Source: Berkelbacteria bacterium GW2011_GWA2_35_9 (GTDB lineage Bacteria > Patescibacteriota > UBA1384 > GWA2-35-9). From it: a DNA stretch of 40,799 bases. The DNA lies in the NCBI GenBank assembly GCA_000991185.1, contig LBRB01000009.1, forward strand, positions 1-40,799. The letters run 5' to 3'. A model generated the notes under the pieces. The model was given only the letters and a program-made list of their open reading frames with translations. It made no database searches and had not been told where the DNA came from. Shown here one piece after another: positions 1 to 7,049 of the stretch (position 1 is its first letter; each line of letters opens with the position of its first letter). Both the position numbers and the translations under genes were made by a program.

Positions 1-1
1 C

Positions 2-91
2 AATAATCGACCCAGAAAAGCCTTGTGTTATTTGACGCCTAATGAGATATTAGAACAAGAAATATTAAAAAGTGGTGCACTAAATTCGTGA
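2..91 (+). pseudogene. C-terminal fragment of an IS30-family-like transposase
   Basis: The first 29 codons of the window read NNRPRKALCYLTPNE in frame and stop at TGA 89-91. The NNRPRK...Y.TP.E signature is typical of the extreme C terminus of IS30-family DDE transposases. The rest of the gene lies outside the window, so it is unknown whether the gene is intact upstream. Its 3' end overlaps the convergent transposase of the next element, which suggests the second element landed at or near its stop codon. Confidence 0.6.
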
Positions 92-1174
92 ATTGGCTGC
101 TGACCACATCGGTAACAAATTATTATTAAGCTGTAATGTATTTAGATAATACTCAATTGGTGTTAGATAGTCTAGCGTTTGGTGTGGTCTGATAAAATTA
201 TACTCTTCTAACCAGACTGTCAAAGCTTGATTGAACTTTCTGATATCAGATGTAAAGTTACTGTCATTCAACCATTCATCTTGTAGGGTTTGATTGAATC
301 TTTCAATGATTGCGTTATCTTGAGGTGTATGATTGCGTGAAAACCAATGAGTGGCATTTAGTTGAGTAATCGCATCTTCAAATTCTGAACTGAACTCACT
401 GCCATTGTCTGTTTGGATATGTGCCAGTGGAGTATCGATTAAGTAATGTAAACGATACAGAAAGTCTTGAGCTGACCTTGATGATTTATTTTTATACATT
501 CGAGCATAACCTAGCTTACCAGTATGATCGCAAGCAGTTAGTATGTAGCGCTTGATTGATCCCCAATAAATAACAATCGTATCGATATGCAAAAGAAAGA
601 ATAATTGATTGTGCATATCGAGGTTTTGGATTCGTTTCTTATTGATCTGATTCTTAAGTTTTCTTCTGTATTTAGCTTGTTTGATGGGATTGGGATAAAG
701 ATTGTGTTTGCGGATGACTCGTTCTATCTTCCAAGTTGAAATAACTTCATTATATGTATTGAAATAGAGCTTCTTGAGTTTCTTCTTGCCATAATGAATT
801 TTATCTATGCGTAACTGTTTGATACGGCTTTCTTCAACTAAGGTAACTTCCCATTGTCTAGTTTTGTCTGGTCGTCTGGATTGTTCTTCTAATAAACGCA
901 CCTTACCGTTATCAAAACGTTTATGCCATTTATAAAATGTTTTGGGAGTAATAGAGAAATGTTGAGCTGTAGTATAAGCATTGTGATTTCCAACTGTCTC
1001 ATAAAAGATCATCCATTCAAGTCTCAAACGAGCGGAAAAAGATAGCTTAACTAGATCAGCTTGTTTACGCCAACGAACAGTCTTGTCTAATAGTTCAATT
1101 GGTTTTCTTTTGAATAATGGGTAACGAAATAATGGTTGAGTAATATTAGCTGGGCTAAGATAAATGGTTTGCAT
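80..1174 (-). CDS. DDE transposase with integrase core, IS481/IS3-like
   Basis: A 364-residue transposase. The N-terminal half has a helix-turn-helix-like region (about residues 60-110, with TPKTFYKWHKRF). The C-terminal half is an rve integrase core: the first Asp is in LLHIDTIVIYWG, the second in IQTDNGSEF, and the catalytic Glu is in NAIIERFNQTLQ, followed by YNFIRPHQTLDYLTP. The length and single-ORF layout fit IS481-type elements better than two-frame IS3 elements. The last three codons and the stop appear to lie outside the predicted left end, so the stop may be supplied by flanking DNA. The gene looks intact and could be active. Confidence 0.85.
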   Translation of the reverse strand: MQTIYLSPANITQPLFRYPLFKRKPIELLDKTVRWRKQADLVKLSFSARLRLEWMIFYETVGNHNAYTTAQHFSITPKTFYKWHKRFDNGKVRLLEEQSRRPDKTRQWEVTLVEESRIKQLRIDKIHYGKKKLKKLYFNTYNEVISTWKIERVIRKHNLYPNPIKQAKYRRKLKNQINKKRIQNLDMHNQLFFLLHIDTIVIYWGSIKRYILTACDHTGKLGYARMYKNKSSRSAQDFLYRLHYLIDTPLAHIQTDNGSEFSSEFEDAITQLNATHWFSRNHTPQDNAIIERFNQTLQDEWLNDSNFTSDIRKFNQALTVWLEEYNFIRPHQTLDYLTPIEYYLNTLQLNNNLLPMWSAANSRI

Positions 1175-1270
1175 CGATAACTCCTTTCTCTAGTTGATTA
1201 GAAAATCTAATCATACCAGATTCCTGCCAATTCGGCAGGCAGGTGTTACCGATGTATCTCAGCCTGCACA
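89..1270 (-). mobile_element. Insertion sequence (about 1.18 kb) with imperfect inverted repeats
   Basis: Read inward, the left end has GGCTG (95-99) followed by CATCGGTAACA (107-117). The right end (complement of 1244-1270) has GGCTG followed by the same CATCGGTAACA. Extending both by six bases gives TG...CA tips at 89 and 1270. The flanks ACTAAATTCG (79-88) and ACTAAGTCG (1272-1280) resemble each other, but I cannot call a clean target duplication. The exact ends are inferred and could be off by several bases. The element contains the single transposase gene at 80-1174. Confidence 0.6.
1223..1243. repeat. Short palindromic element in the right end of the IS
   Basis: CCTGCC (1223-1228), loop AATTC, GGCAGG (1234-1239), then CAGG. 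It sits directly against the inner edge of the right inverted repeat; the left end of the element has nothing comparable. On the minus strand it reads CCTG followed by a GC hairpin with GAAT in the loop. This is the same design as the insert in the tRNA-Leu fragment at 38993-39012. Confidence 0.6.
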
Positions 1271-1299
1271 TACTAAGTCGATATATTTTTTAACAAAAC

Positions 1300-1470
1300 T
1301 TATTCTTGTGGACGGTCGTGTTTTTCTACAAACTTTTTTATCACATCAATATTCTCCAAGACAAGCTTTGCTTTCTTAACGCCGAACTGAAAAGGATATT
1401 GATCCTCTTCATTGTTTTTTAAAACAATCATTGCGTTCCCTTTAAATTCTGACTCTTCTACAATTGACAT
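1300..1470 (-). CDS. Small conserved-looking hypothetical protein (56 aa)
   Basis: A 56-codon gene beginning MSIVEESEFKGNAMIVLKN and ending VEKHDRPQE. It is preceded by a strong Shine-Dalgarno (AAAGGAG, 5 bases before ATG). The protein is charged, with no membrane segment, and has a GNAMIVLKN...YPFQFGVKKAKLVLEN core that looks like one small compact domain. I recognise similar short proteins as common in Patescibacteria, but know no function. It follows the restriction-modification operon on the same strand, so it may be co-transcribed. Its stop lies 30 bp from the right end of the insertion sequence, so the IS did not disrupt it. Confidence 0.7.
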   Translation of the reverse strand: MSIVEESEFKGNAMIVLKNNEEDQYPFQFGVKKAKLVLENIDVIKKFVEKHDRPQE

Positions 1471-1525
1471 ATAGTCTCCTTTCTTAATATTTATTATTAC
1501 CTTATATTATTATATTAATATATTA

Positions 1526-1807
1526 TTATGAAATATCAATCGTGGAATGCCCGTTTAATGATTTATGGGGGAAATAGTTCCAAACATCCGTGAAAACTTC
1601 AATAAAATCATTCGCTTCGTCGATATCAGGTATATTTGCCAAGTGTTTTAACCATTTAGCTTGATATTCACGACTGGATTTCATTGCGTCAGGTTCATTT
1701 TCCGCGGTGACCCACCCAATTACCATATTTACATTAAGTTCTTTTTCAAGATGATATTTTATAATTAATTTTTCTAAATTTTTGATAATACTATTTTGAT
1801 CTTTCAT
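1526..1807 (-). CDS. Hypothetical protein (93 aa)
   Basis: Starts MKDQNSIIKNLEKLI, with ribosome binding site GAAAGGATAATAA before ATG. It is mostly helical and acidic, and ends in VWNYFPHKSLNGHSTIDIS. The FPHKSLNG tail resembles a C-terminal motif I associate with small Patescibacteria proteins of unknown function. There are no transmembrane segments or catalytic motifs. It is in line with the small genes on either side and probably belongs to the same transcript. Function unknown. Confidence 0.7.
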   Translation of the reverse strand: MKDQNSIIKNLEKLIIKYHLEKELNVNMVIGWVTAENEPDAMKSSREYQAKWLKHLANIPDIDEANDFIEVFTDVWNYFPHKSLNGHSTIDIS

Positions 1808-1858
1808 TTATTATCCTTTCTCTATTAATTTCTAAACTTTTCTTTTAGCTTTTCCCTG

Positions 1859-1889
1859 CCCCGTAGTGAACTCTGTTCTACTACCGGGG
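1859..1889. repeat. GC-rich hairpin in the gap between two small genes
   Basis: CCCCGTAGT (1859-1867) pairs with ACTACCGGGG (1880-1889) with one bulged C and a 12-base loop. No U-tract follows on the minus strand, so it is a processing or partial-termination candidate rather than a clear terminator. Confidence 0.45.
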
Positions 1890-1960
1890 TAATAATTCTT
1901 TTGATTTTTGGCGAGCGGAGTGGGATTTGCAGACTAAATCAGCGATTATTTGTTAAGTGA

Positions 1961-2125
1961 CTACAATTCCTCCACTCCGATATATTCTAAGTTTTCCTTA
2001 TATTCTGGAAAAGAATTGCCTTGTTCGTCGACAACATCAAGTAATTGAGTTTTTGGGTTTGCCCACGATTCTACATCAACAGTCCCAATTTCTCCATCTT
2101 TATTTATTATTTTAATAATTGTCAT
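1961..2125 (-). CDS. Small hypothetical protein (54 aa)
   Basis: Start chosen at ATG 2125 (MTIIKIINKDGEIGTVDVES) because GGAGG lies 5 bases upstream. The longer reading from 2248 has no such site and runs through the preceding gene. The product is acidic and soluble, ending ENLEYIGVEEL, and looks like a small beta-rich domain. The first codons overlap the end of the 2112-2351 gene, suggesting translational coupling. Function unknown. Confidence 0.65.
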   Translation of the reverse strand: MTIIKIINKDGEIGTVDVESWANPKTQLLDVVDEQGNSFPEYKENLEYIGVEEL

Positions 2126-2351
2126 ATAACCTCCAATAATCACTATCATGGATAGCTGATGTGTTAGATGAAGTATACATCGAAATTTCAGTATGGTTGA
2201 ATTGAGGATAATAAACTTGATTAACCCTCCGAATATATGATTCACCATTAGGATTAAACCTATTACAATACTGCTTGTGTGTAGTGCAATAATTTCCTAC
2301 AAATACACATAATGCCAAAGAACCCGCAACAACATTTACTTTATAATCCAT
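2112..2351 (-). CDS. Small hypothetical protein with hydrophobic N terminus (79 aa)
   Basis: Starts MDYKVNVVAGSLALCVFVG, with AAAGGAG 6 bases upstream of ATG. The start is directly next to the stop of the hsdS part at 2352. A short hydrophobic stretch (about residues 6-19) followed by two cysteines could be an anchor or export signal. The rest is polar and Tyr/Asn rich (SDYWRLYDNY at the end). It has no recognised family. Tight packing suggests it is part of the restriction-modification transcript. Confidence 0.55.
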   Translation of the reverse strand: MDYKVNVVAGSLALCVFVGNYCTTHKQYCNRFNPNGESYIRRVNQVYYPQFNHTEISMYTSSNTSAIHDSDYWRLYDNY

Positions 2352-3134
2352 TTATTCTCCTTTATCGATTAAATCCTCAACTTTTTGTTTAGCTTCTTCT
2401 AACAATTCTTTTGATTCTTTTTGGAGTTTGTGGTGTTCTAAATATAATTTTGCAATTTTTTCTTGAATTTCCGTAGGAACAATAGGTATAATTAATTTTT
2501 CAATATCTGATGGATATAATTCTGCTTGTGCTGCGCCAGTTACCAATCTTTCTATCTGCATCTTCCCGACTAAGCTATTTATCACAAATCCAATATATAT
2601 CGGGTTATATTCTTTAATTCTTAAAATGTTAACATGGTTGCTTGCAACTGCGTTAATTTCACTTTCAATCCATGTTTGAGTTCTACCCACATATGCTCCC
2701 GTAGTATAGGTTACGATATCACCGAATTTAATATGATAATCGGTTTGTTTATTGTAAATTCTTTCAGTAATGCTAGGCAAACATTCATAGTCAATATCTT
2801 TGTCTAAAATATATTGACTAGTTAATACTTTATAGTTTGAATGCTCCATGTATTCTGGTTGAAGCCCTCTGAAATTATAAGAAGAGATTTCCTTAATTGA
2901 TTTAGTTTTAATTTTACCTAACAATGAAAATAACTTATTATATTTCGGTTGATAAAATTCCCCATCCAAACGACTCTCAAGTTGAGAGAATGGAATAGAA
3001 AATGTTTTATTGGGACCAAAATTATTATCAATCTGCAAATAATTGTTTAGTAATTTTTGTGCTTCTAGATATTTTTGCTTAGATTTGTTTTTGTACTGCA
3101 CCAATAATATTTCTTTTAAGTTGAGTCTTCCCAT
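2352..3134 (-). pseudogene. hsdS: Type I specificity subunit HsdS, C-terminal part (broken gene)
   Basis: Contains the central helix (KYLEAQKLLNNYLQ), the second target-recognition domain (about residues 45-215, opening FSQLESRLDGEFYQPKY and with GDIVTYTTGAYVGRT) and the C-terminal helix (QKESKELLEEAKQKVEDLI). In HsdS proteins each target-recognition domain reads one half of the recognition site. The first residues (MGRLNLKEILLV) are only an overlapping-frame reading of the upstream part. Real homology begins near KQKYLEAQ. The join to the N-terminal part is out of frame, and a block linking target domain 1 to the central helix is missing. Either a true deletion or an assembly collapse would explain it. 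Confidence 0.7.
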
Positions 3135-3570
3135 ATTTTGACCTTAAGAAAGTCCATAAATAGTATGGATCTAAACGTTCAATTATATTTTCAAGTTTCA
3201 AAAAATCAGAAGAAATAAGGCATTTTTCCAAATCAGGATTTACCAAAATAGGCTGTCCAACAGTTCCCGATCTTGTAATCAATATTTCACCAGGCAATGC
3301 TGTATTATTTTTAACTTCGGAATTTACAGTAACATTCACAGTATTCTCAGTATTTAAGAATCCGTTGCTAATATTTGAGATTCTGAAAAAATCTAAACCA
3401 TTTTTACTATATGTTCTTTTAAATTCCTTGAGGTGTTTGATATTTGAAACTACATCAATCAATCTATCGGACGACTGTAATTTTTGCTCTACATTGATTT
3501 GATCGTCACTATAATATTCCGCATCAAAGCGGTCTTCGAGTTGTGAATATTTTATTATTGATTTAATCAT
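3079..3570 (-). pseudogene. hsdS: Type I specificity subunit HsdS, N-terminal part (broken gene)
   Basis: Start chosen at ATG 3570 (MIKSIIKYSQLEDRFDAEYY), one base after the stop of the upstream gene. The track from 3600 would overlap that gene. It holds target-recognition domain 1: LEDRFDAEYY opening, GEILITRSGTVGQP, and YLWTFLRSKYGKTQLKRNIIGAVQK, a typical end of an HsdS domain. It then stops at TAA. The following central helix is found in another frame at 2352-3134, with little left between the two parts. Without the second half this product would have no helix to dock on HsdM. Confidence 0.7.
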
Positions 3571-3571
3571 A

Positions 3572-4180
3572 TTAAAATTTAAGTTGAGTAAGAAAATCAT
3601 ATCGAATTTGCCAACGTATCATTCTTTCCGGTTGTTTATTGTCTGACAAATCGCGTTCATATTCAAAAACAGCCCTGCGTAGCATATCTCTTAGGGCTAG
3701 AATATTTAGTACCACGGGAATATTTTTATAATTAGTGTAAATAACAATAGGGGTGTTTTCTTTGGTTATTCCCGTTCCAAATTTCGGTTGTCCTTCATGG
3801 ATGATTCCACAACGAAAGTGTTCATAGAGTACATCTGATAATCTTATATTTTTTCCAAAAGGAAGTTTGGTTTCAAAAAATTCATGTAAGTAATTTTTTG
3901 TAAAGTTTAAAAATTGCTTTTTAGATCCACTCTTTTCGAATGATTTATTGTTAATATCATAGATTTTCTTTGAACGACTCCCGCCACCAGCGGGAACATA
4001 ATATATATTATTATATTCAATTAGACCACCATAGAAACCACCTAAAGAATCAATCAAAGATAACATCGTTTTTGTAGCGGCATAGTTTGCATTGTTTGCT
4101 AGACAAATATCAATATCATCAAGATGCCATCTTTTAAATTTATTCCAGAATTCAATTTTAGTATTATCCAATTTTTCCAT
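3572..4180 (-). CDS. Possible HEPN-type protein inside the restriction-modification operon
   Basis: Start chosen at ATG 4180 (MEKLDNTKIEFWNKFKRW), with GGAAGGA upstream; this gives 202 aa and a 17-base overlap with hsdM. The product is helical and soluble. The visible signature is YEHFRCGIIHEGQ, an R-x4-H motif followed by EG, flanked by helices (ATKTMLSLIDSLGGFYGG before, ALRDMLRRAVFEYERDL after). R-x4-6-H is the catalytic motif of HEPN RNases, which often travel with restriction and abortive-infection systems. The family call is inference from one motif and its helical setting. It lies between the methylase and specificity genes, overlapping the first and one base from the second, so it is surely co-translated with them. 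Confidence 0.55.
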   Translation of the reverse strand: MEKLDNTKIEFWNKFKRWHLDDIDICLANNANYAATKTMLSLIDSLGGFYGGLIEYNNIYYVPAGGGSRSKKIYDINNKSFEKSGSKKQFLNFTKNYLHEFFETKLPFGKNIRLSDVLYEHFRCGIIHEGQPKFGTGITKENTPIVIYTNYKNIPVVLNILALRDMLRRAVFEYERDLSDNKQPERMIRWQIRYDFLTQLKF

Positions 4181-6029
4181 GATTAAATTCCTTCCATTCT
4201 TTAACAACTTCGCTAACATCTTCATCTAATATCTGTTCGCCATCTTCATCCAAAAATGCTTCCCCATCTTCGTTTCTTTTGAATAAAGGAGTCCCTTTTT
4301 TATCGCCATCGTAACCAATTTTTTCTATTATTCCAAAAAATATTGGGTAATCTTTTTTCTTTTCTTTTTCAAGATCTTCTGGCTTTAATTTATGCAAAAA
4401 TACAACAGATGCTTTGACACCAGTTCCGTGTGGTATAAATGTTTCTTTAGGTAAACTTATAACAGCAAGAATTTTTGCTTTATCTTTAATATATTGGCGT
4501 AAATAAGAAAGTGTTGAATTAGTGATATCGCCGTCAGGCAAAACAATACCCATTCTCCCGCCGTATTTAAGAAGTTGTAAGCATCGTTCAATAAATAAAA
4601 TATCCGGAACTTGGTCGGCAATTATGTTCGTTTTTTCAAAAGTTCCAGTTTCGTTAGCTTTCCACTTGTAGGCAAGTTCGTATTGTTCAAGAATTGCTTT
4701 ACTGGTTACTTTACCTTTACTCCCAAATGGTGGATTGGTTAGCACAATATCAAAACTTCCTTGTTGGATTGCGGTTGCGTTTGATTCAATTGCTTCTTTT
4801 TGAATAGTTGGGAAAGATGCTAGTGCATCGGCAGAAAATACCCCTGTATGACCGTCGTCCTCTAGTATCATTCTCATTTTAGTAACTTTTGCCAATCTTT
4901 TTGCAATATCTATGCCTCTAATTTTATCCCGAGCATAATCTAATTTACGGCGATCTTTATCTATACTACTATCTTTACTCTCGTCTATTTGTTGCCAAAC
5001 AAATTTCATTGTCTCAACCAGAAATCCACCTGTTCCGCAAGCTGGGTCAATAATCATTTCATCTTCTTTTGGGTCAATAATATTAACGGCAAGTTTTATA
5101 ATTGGATCTGGGGTAAAAAATTGTCCTCTTTCACCACGCTGGTGAGCGTAAACAAATTTTTGAAAAGCGGCGGCTTTTATATCGCGCTCGGTATTACGAA
5201 AGCTTAGATTTTCAAATTGTGCTGCAATATACGCCAAAGTTGCAGTTTTTATTTTTATTTTTTCCGATTCATCAAATAAATCCTTATACCTTCTTTTTAC
5301 ACGGTCAAAAAGGTCCTCAATTCTTGCTCGAAAGTCATTACTTGTATTGTTGTTGATAGCTTCTTCTTCAACATCACTGATTCCAAATGATACAGAAGGG
5401 CTGGCGGTATCCTTTTCATCGGCGATTTTAGCAAACATTAGTTTGATAATTTCATCAAATATCTCTTCGGAAGAAAGCCCGCCATCGGCGTATATTTTAT
5501 GATGGATAGGTTCGAGTAGTTTATTTAAGTCAACAATTGGTTTGAGATCGGCTTTTCGTGGGAGACCTTCTTGTTCCATTGCTGTTGGGATATTTAGTAT
5601 TTCTCGCCAGTGCGGATCTTTGTCTAATATTTTGAAATATTTTGCTTCATCTCCATTAAACCAAACTCCATATTTTGCCGATTTGCAGGGAGATAAGTAA
5701 GATTTAAGTTGTTGCTCGCCGTCTTTGCTATCTTTCTTTTTACATTCAATAATAATATAAATATTTTCTTGGATATGTTCTTTACTAGAATGAAAAACAA
5801 CAATATCGGCTGGACCAATTGTATGTGATCCATGCTGAATACGGAATTCTGGCTCAATGTCAGTTTTATTATATCCGTATTCCTCAATTAATCGTTTCTC
5901 AAATGGAACTTTTGCTTCTCTGTTTTCTGGTTTATTGGGTATGGGTTTACTAGTAATGAAATCGAATAATTCACTTGCAGAGCTGGTGTCTTGAATTAAA
6001 TCTTTAGCTTTTACAATTTGATCACTCAT
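4164..6029 (-). CDS. hsdM: Nuclease-methylase fusion, type I / BcgI-like restriction-modification subunit
   Basis: A 621-residue two-part enzyme. Residues 40-130 look like an HsdR-N-type PD-(D/E)xK nuclease: Asp75 in PADIVVF, Glu95-Cys-Lys97 in IIIECKK, and a QQLKSYL helix. Residues 240-560 form an N6-adenine methylase: QFFTP (303-307), SAM motif DPACGTGGF (328-336) and catalytic NPPF (432-435). Fusion of cleavage and methylation in one chain with a separate HsdS resembles BcgI-type systems; no helicase HsdR gene is present. It probably methylates adenine in a bipartite site read by HsdS. It starts 10 bp after lexA, in the same operon. Confidence 0.88.
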   Translation of the reverse strand: MSDQIVKAKDLIQDTSSASELFDFITSKPIPNKPENREAKVPFEKRLIEEYGYNKTDIEPEFRIQHGSHTIGPADIVVFHSSKEHIQENIYIIIECKKKDSKDGEQQLKSYLSPCKSAKYGVWFNGDEAKYFKILDKDPHWREILNIPTAMEQEGLPRKADLKPIVDLNKLLEPIHHKIYADGGLSSEEIFDEIIKLMFAKIADEKDTASPSVSFGISDVEEEAINNNTSNDFRARIEDLFDRVKRRYKDLFDESEKIKIKTATLAYIAAQFENLSFRNTERDIKAAAFQKFVYAHQRGERGQFFTPDPIIKLAVNIIDPKEDEMIIDPACGTGGFLVETMKFVWQQIDESKDSSIDKDRRKLDYARDKIRGIDIAKRLAKVTKMRMILEDDGHTGVFSADALASFPTIQKEAIESNATAIQQGSFDIVLTNPPFGSKGKVTSKAILEQYELAYKWKANETGTFEKTNIIADQVPDILFIERCLQLLKYGGRMGIVLPDGDITNSTLSYLRQYIKDKAKILAVISLPKETFIPHGTGVKASVVFLHKLKPEDLEKEKKKDYPIFFGIIEKIGYDGDKKGTPLFKRNEDGEAFLDEDGEQILDEDVSEVVKEWKEFNHGKIG

Positions 6030-6039
6030 AAAATCTCCT

Positions 6040-6702
6040 TTATATAAACGACTTAGTTTTTGGATTAATAGGCAAAATGTTTTTGTTGATATATTTACCT
6101 ATGATGCGTGCCTGCATTTTAGTGTCGGTTTTAAATAGAATTATATCGTATTTTTTGTTTTCTGGTTTTAAGAATTTACGAGGGGAATGATTCTGCAACA
6201 TAAACCGTTTGACGGTAGTCCCACCATACATTTGTGCAACCACAATGTCTTTATTGGTAAATTCAGCAGATCTTTGCGCTACCAAAATGTCCCCGTTGTC
6301 GATTCCGGCTTCAATCATAGAATCGCCACTTATTTCTACTAAAAACATATCTTGCTTGATTTTAACTTCATCAGACAAAGTTTGCCAGTTATCGGTTATG
6401 GGGAAAGTTGCGGTCATAGCTCCAGCAAAAGAAGTGCCAAGATTAGGAATGATTGGTTGGATATTTAATATTCCAAATCCATCGTCAGTGATTTTTATTC
6501 CTCTTGCCGTGCCCTCTTCTCTTTTTATTAGCTTTTTCTTTTCCAGTGCCTTGAGGTGGTCGATGATAGCTTGATTGGAGGAGATATCCAATTTAGTTTT
6601 GAGATCATCAAAGGTGGGCGGGTAGCCCTCGTTTTTGAGTGAGTTGTATATGGCTCGGAGTATCTGTTTTTGGCGTTTAGTTATTGTAATTTCTTCTTGC
6701 AT
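6040..6702 (-). CDS. lexA: LexA-type SOS repressor / self-cleaving regulator
   Basis: Residues 1-70 form a LexA winged helix (TKRQKQILRAIYNSLKNEGY, PPTFDDLKTKL). Residues 85-210 form the S24 peptidase domain: the cleavage site Ala93-Gly94 in TSFAGAMT, nucleophile Ser128 in GDSMIEAG, and general base Lys165 in TTVKRF. It should repress by binding DNA and inactivate itself with RecA-ssDNA. It is the first gene of the restriction-modification operon, 10 bp upstream of the methylase-nuclease gene, so repressor and system share one promoter. It could be the chromosomal LexA or a regulator dedicated to this cassette. Confidence 0.88.
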   Translation of the reverse strand: MQEEITITKRQKQILRAIYNSLKNEGYPPTFDDLKTKLDISSNQAIIDHLKALEKKKLIKREEGTARGIKITDDGFGILNIQPIIPNLGTSFAGAMTATFPITDNWQTLSDEVKIKQDMFLVEISGDSMIEAGIDNGDILVAQRSAEFTNKDIVVAQMYGGTTVKRFMLQNHSPRKFLKPENKKYDIILFKTDTKMQARIIGKYINKNILPINPKTKSFI

Positions 6703-6708
6703 ACTCTA

Positions 6709-6737
6709 ACTATACTGACCAAATAGTCCGTTGTCAA
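6709..6737 (-). promoter_or_regulatory. Sigma-70-type promoter of lexA, predicted leaderless
   Basis: On the minus strand TTGACA (6732-6737), 17-bp spacer, TATAGT (6709-6714). Only six bases separate the -10 box from the ATG at 6702, so transcription should begin at or next to the start codon. ACTAT...ATAGT half-sites around the spacer and -10 (ACTATTTGGTCAGTATAGT) are a candidate autoregulatory operator. Confidence 0.75.
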
Positions 6738-6760
6738 GATGTGGATAGGCAACCATTTTC

Positions 6761-6795
6761 ACACCTCGCAGGAGACTACGCCACCTCCGAGGTGT
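6761..6795. terminator. Hairpin between lexA promoter and the yggU-like gene
   Basis: ACACCTCG (6761-6768) pairs with CGAGGTGT (6788-6795); an inner GGAG/CTCC pair can extend it. It lies downstream of the minus-strand 6816-7037 gene and upstream of the lexA promoter, a plausible terminator without a strong U-tract. Confidence 0.45.
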
Positions 6796-6815
6796 TCGGC
6801 TAAAAGCTTATCAAG

Positions 6816-7037
6816 TTATGAATAAATCTCAAACTTCTTAATTCGGCTTGAGAAACCGGATTTAAGAATAATTTGCGATTTGGCAATATTAAAATGCTCT
6901 GCCAATAGTTCAATTATCTTTTGATTAGCTAAGCCCTTTACTGGCGGAGCGGTGACAGAAATTTTATATTGAGTGGTGCTAATCTCTTCAATAATATTTT
7001 CTTTAGCGTTTGGTTTGGCGAATATAGTGATTATCAT
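6816..7037 (-). CDS. DUF167 / YggU family protein
   Basis: A 73-residue basic protein with the family pattern: IFAKPNAKENII at the start, the core TAPPVKGLANQKIIELLAEHF, and the end KSQIILKSGFSSRIKKF. Members are small soluble alpha/beta proteins of unknown biochemical role, widespread in bacteria. Length matches the family core. It follows the ABC exporter genes on the same strand after 12 bp and ends before a hairpin. Confidence 0.85.
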   Translation of the reverse strand: MIITIFAKPNAKENIIEEISTTQYKISVTAPPVKGLANQKIIELLAEHFNIAKSQIILKSGFSSRIKKFEIYS

Positions 7038-7049
7038 TATAATAAAATA

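Noticed and set aside
4989-5207. Plus-strand open frames over the hsdM, fusA, rpoC, tgt and S1-domain genes
   Set aside because: They are shadows on the opposite strand of well-supported genes, without ribosome binding sites or recognisable motifs.
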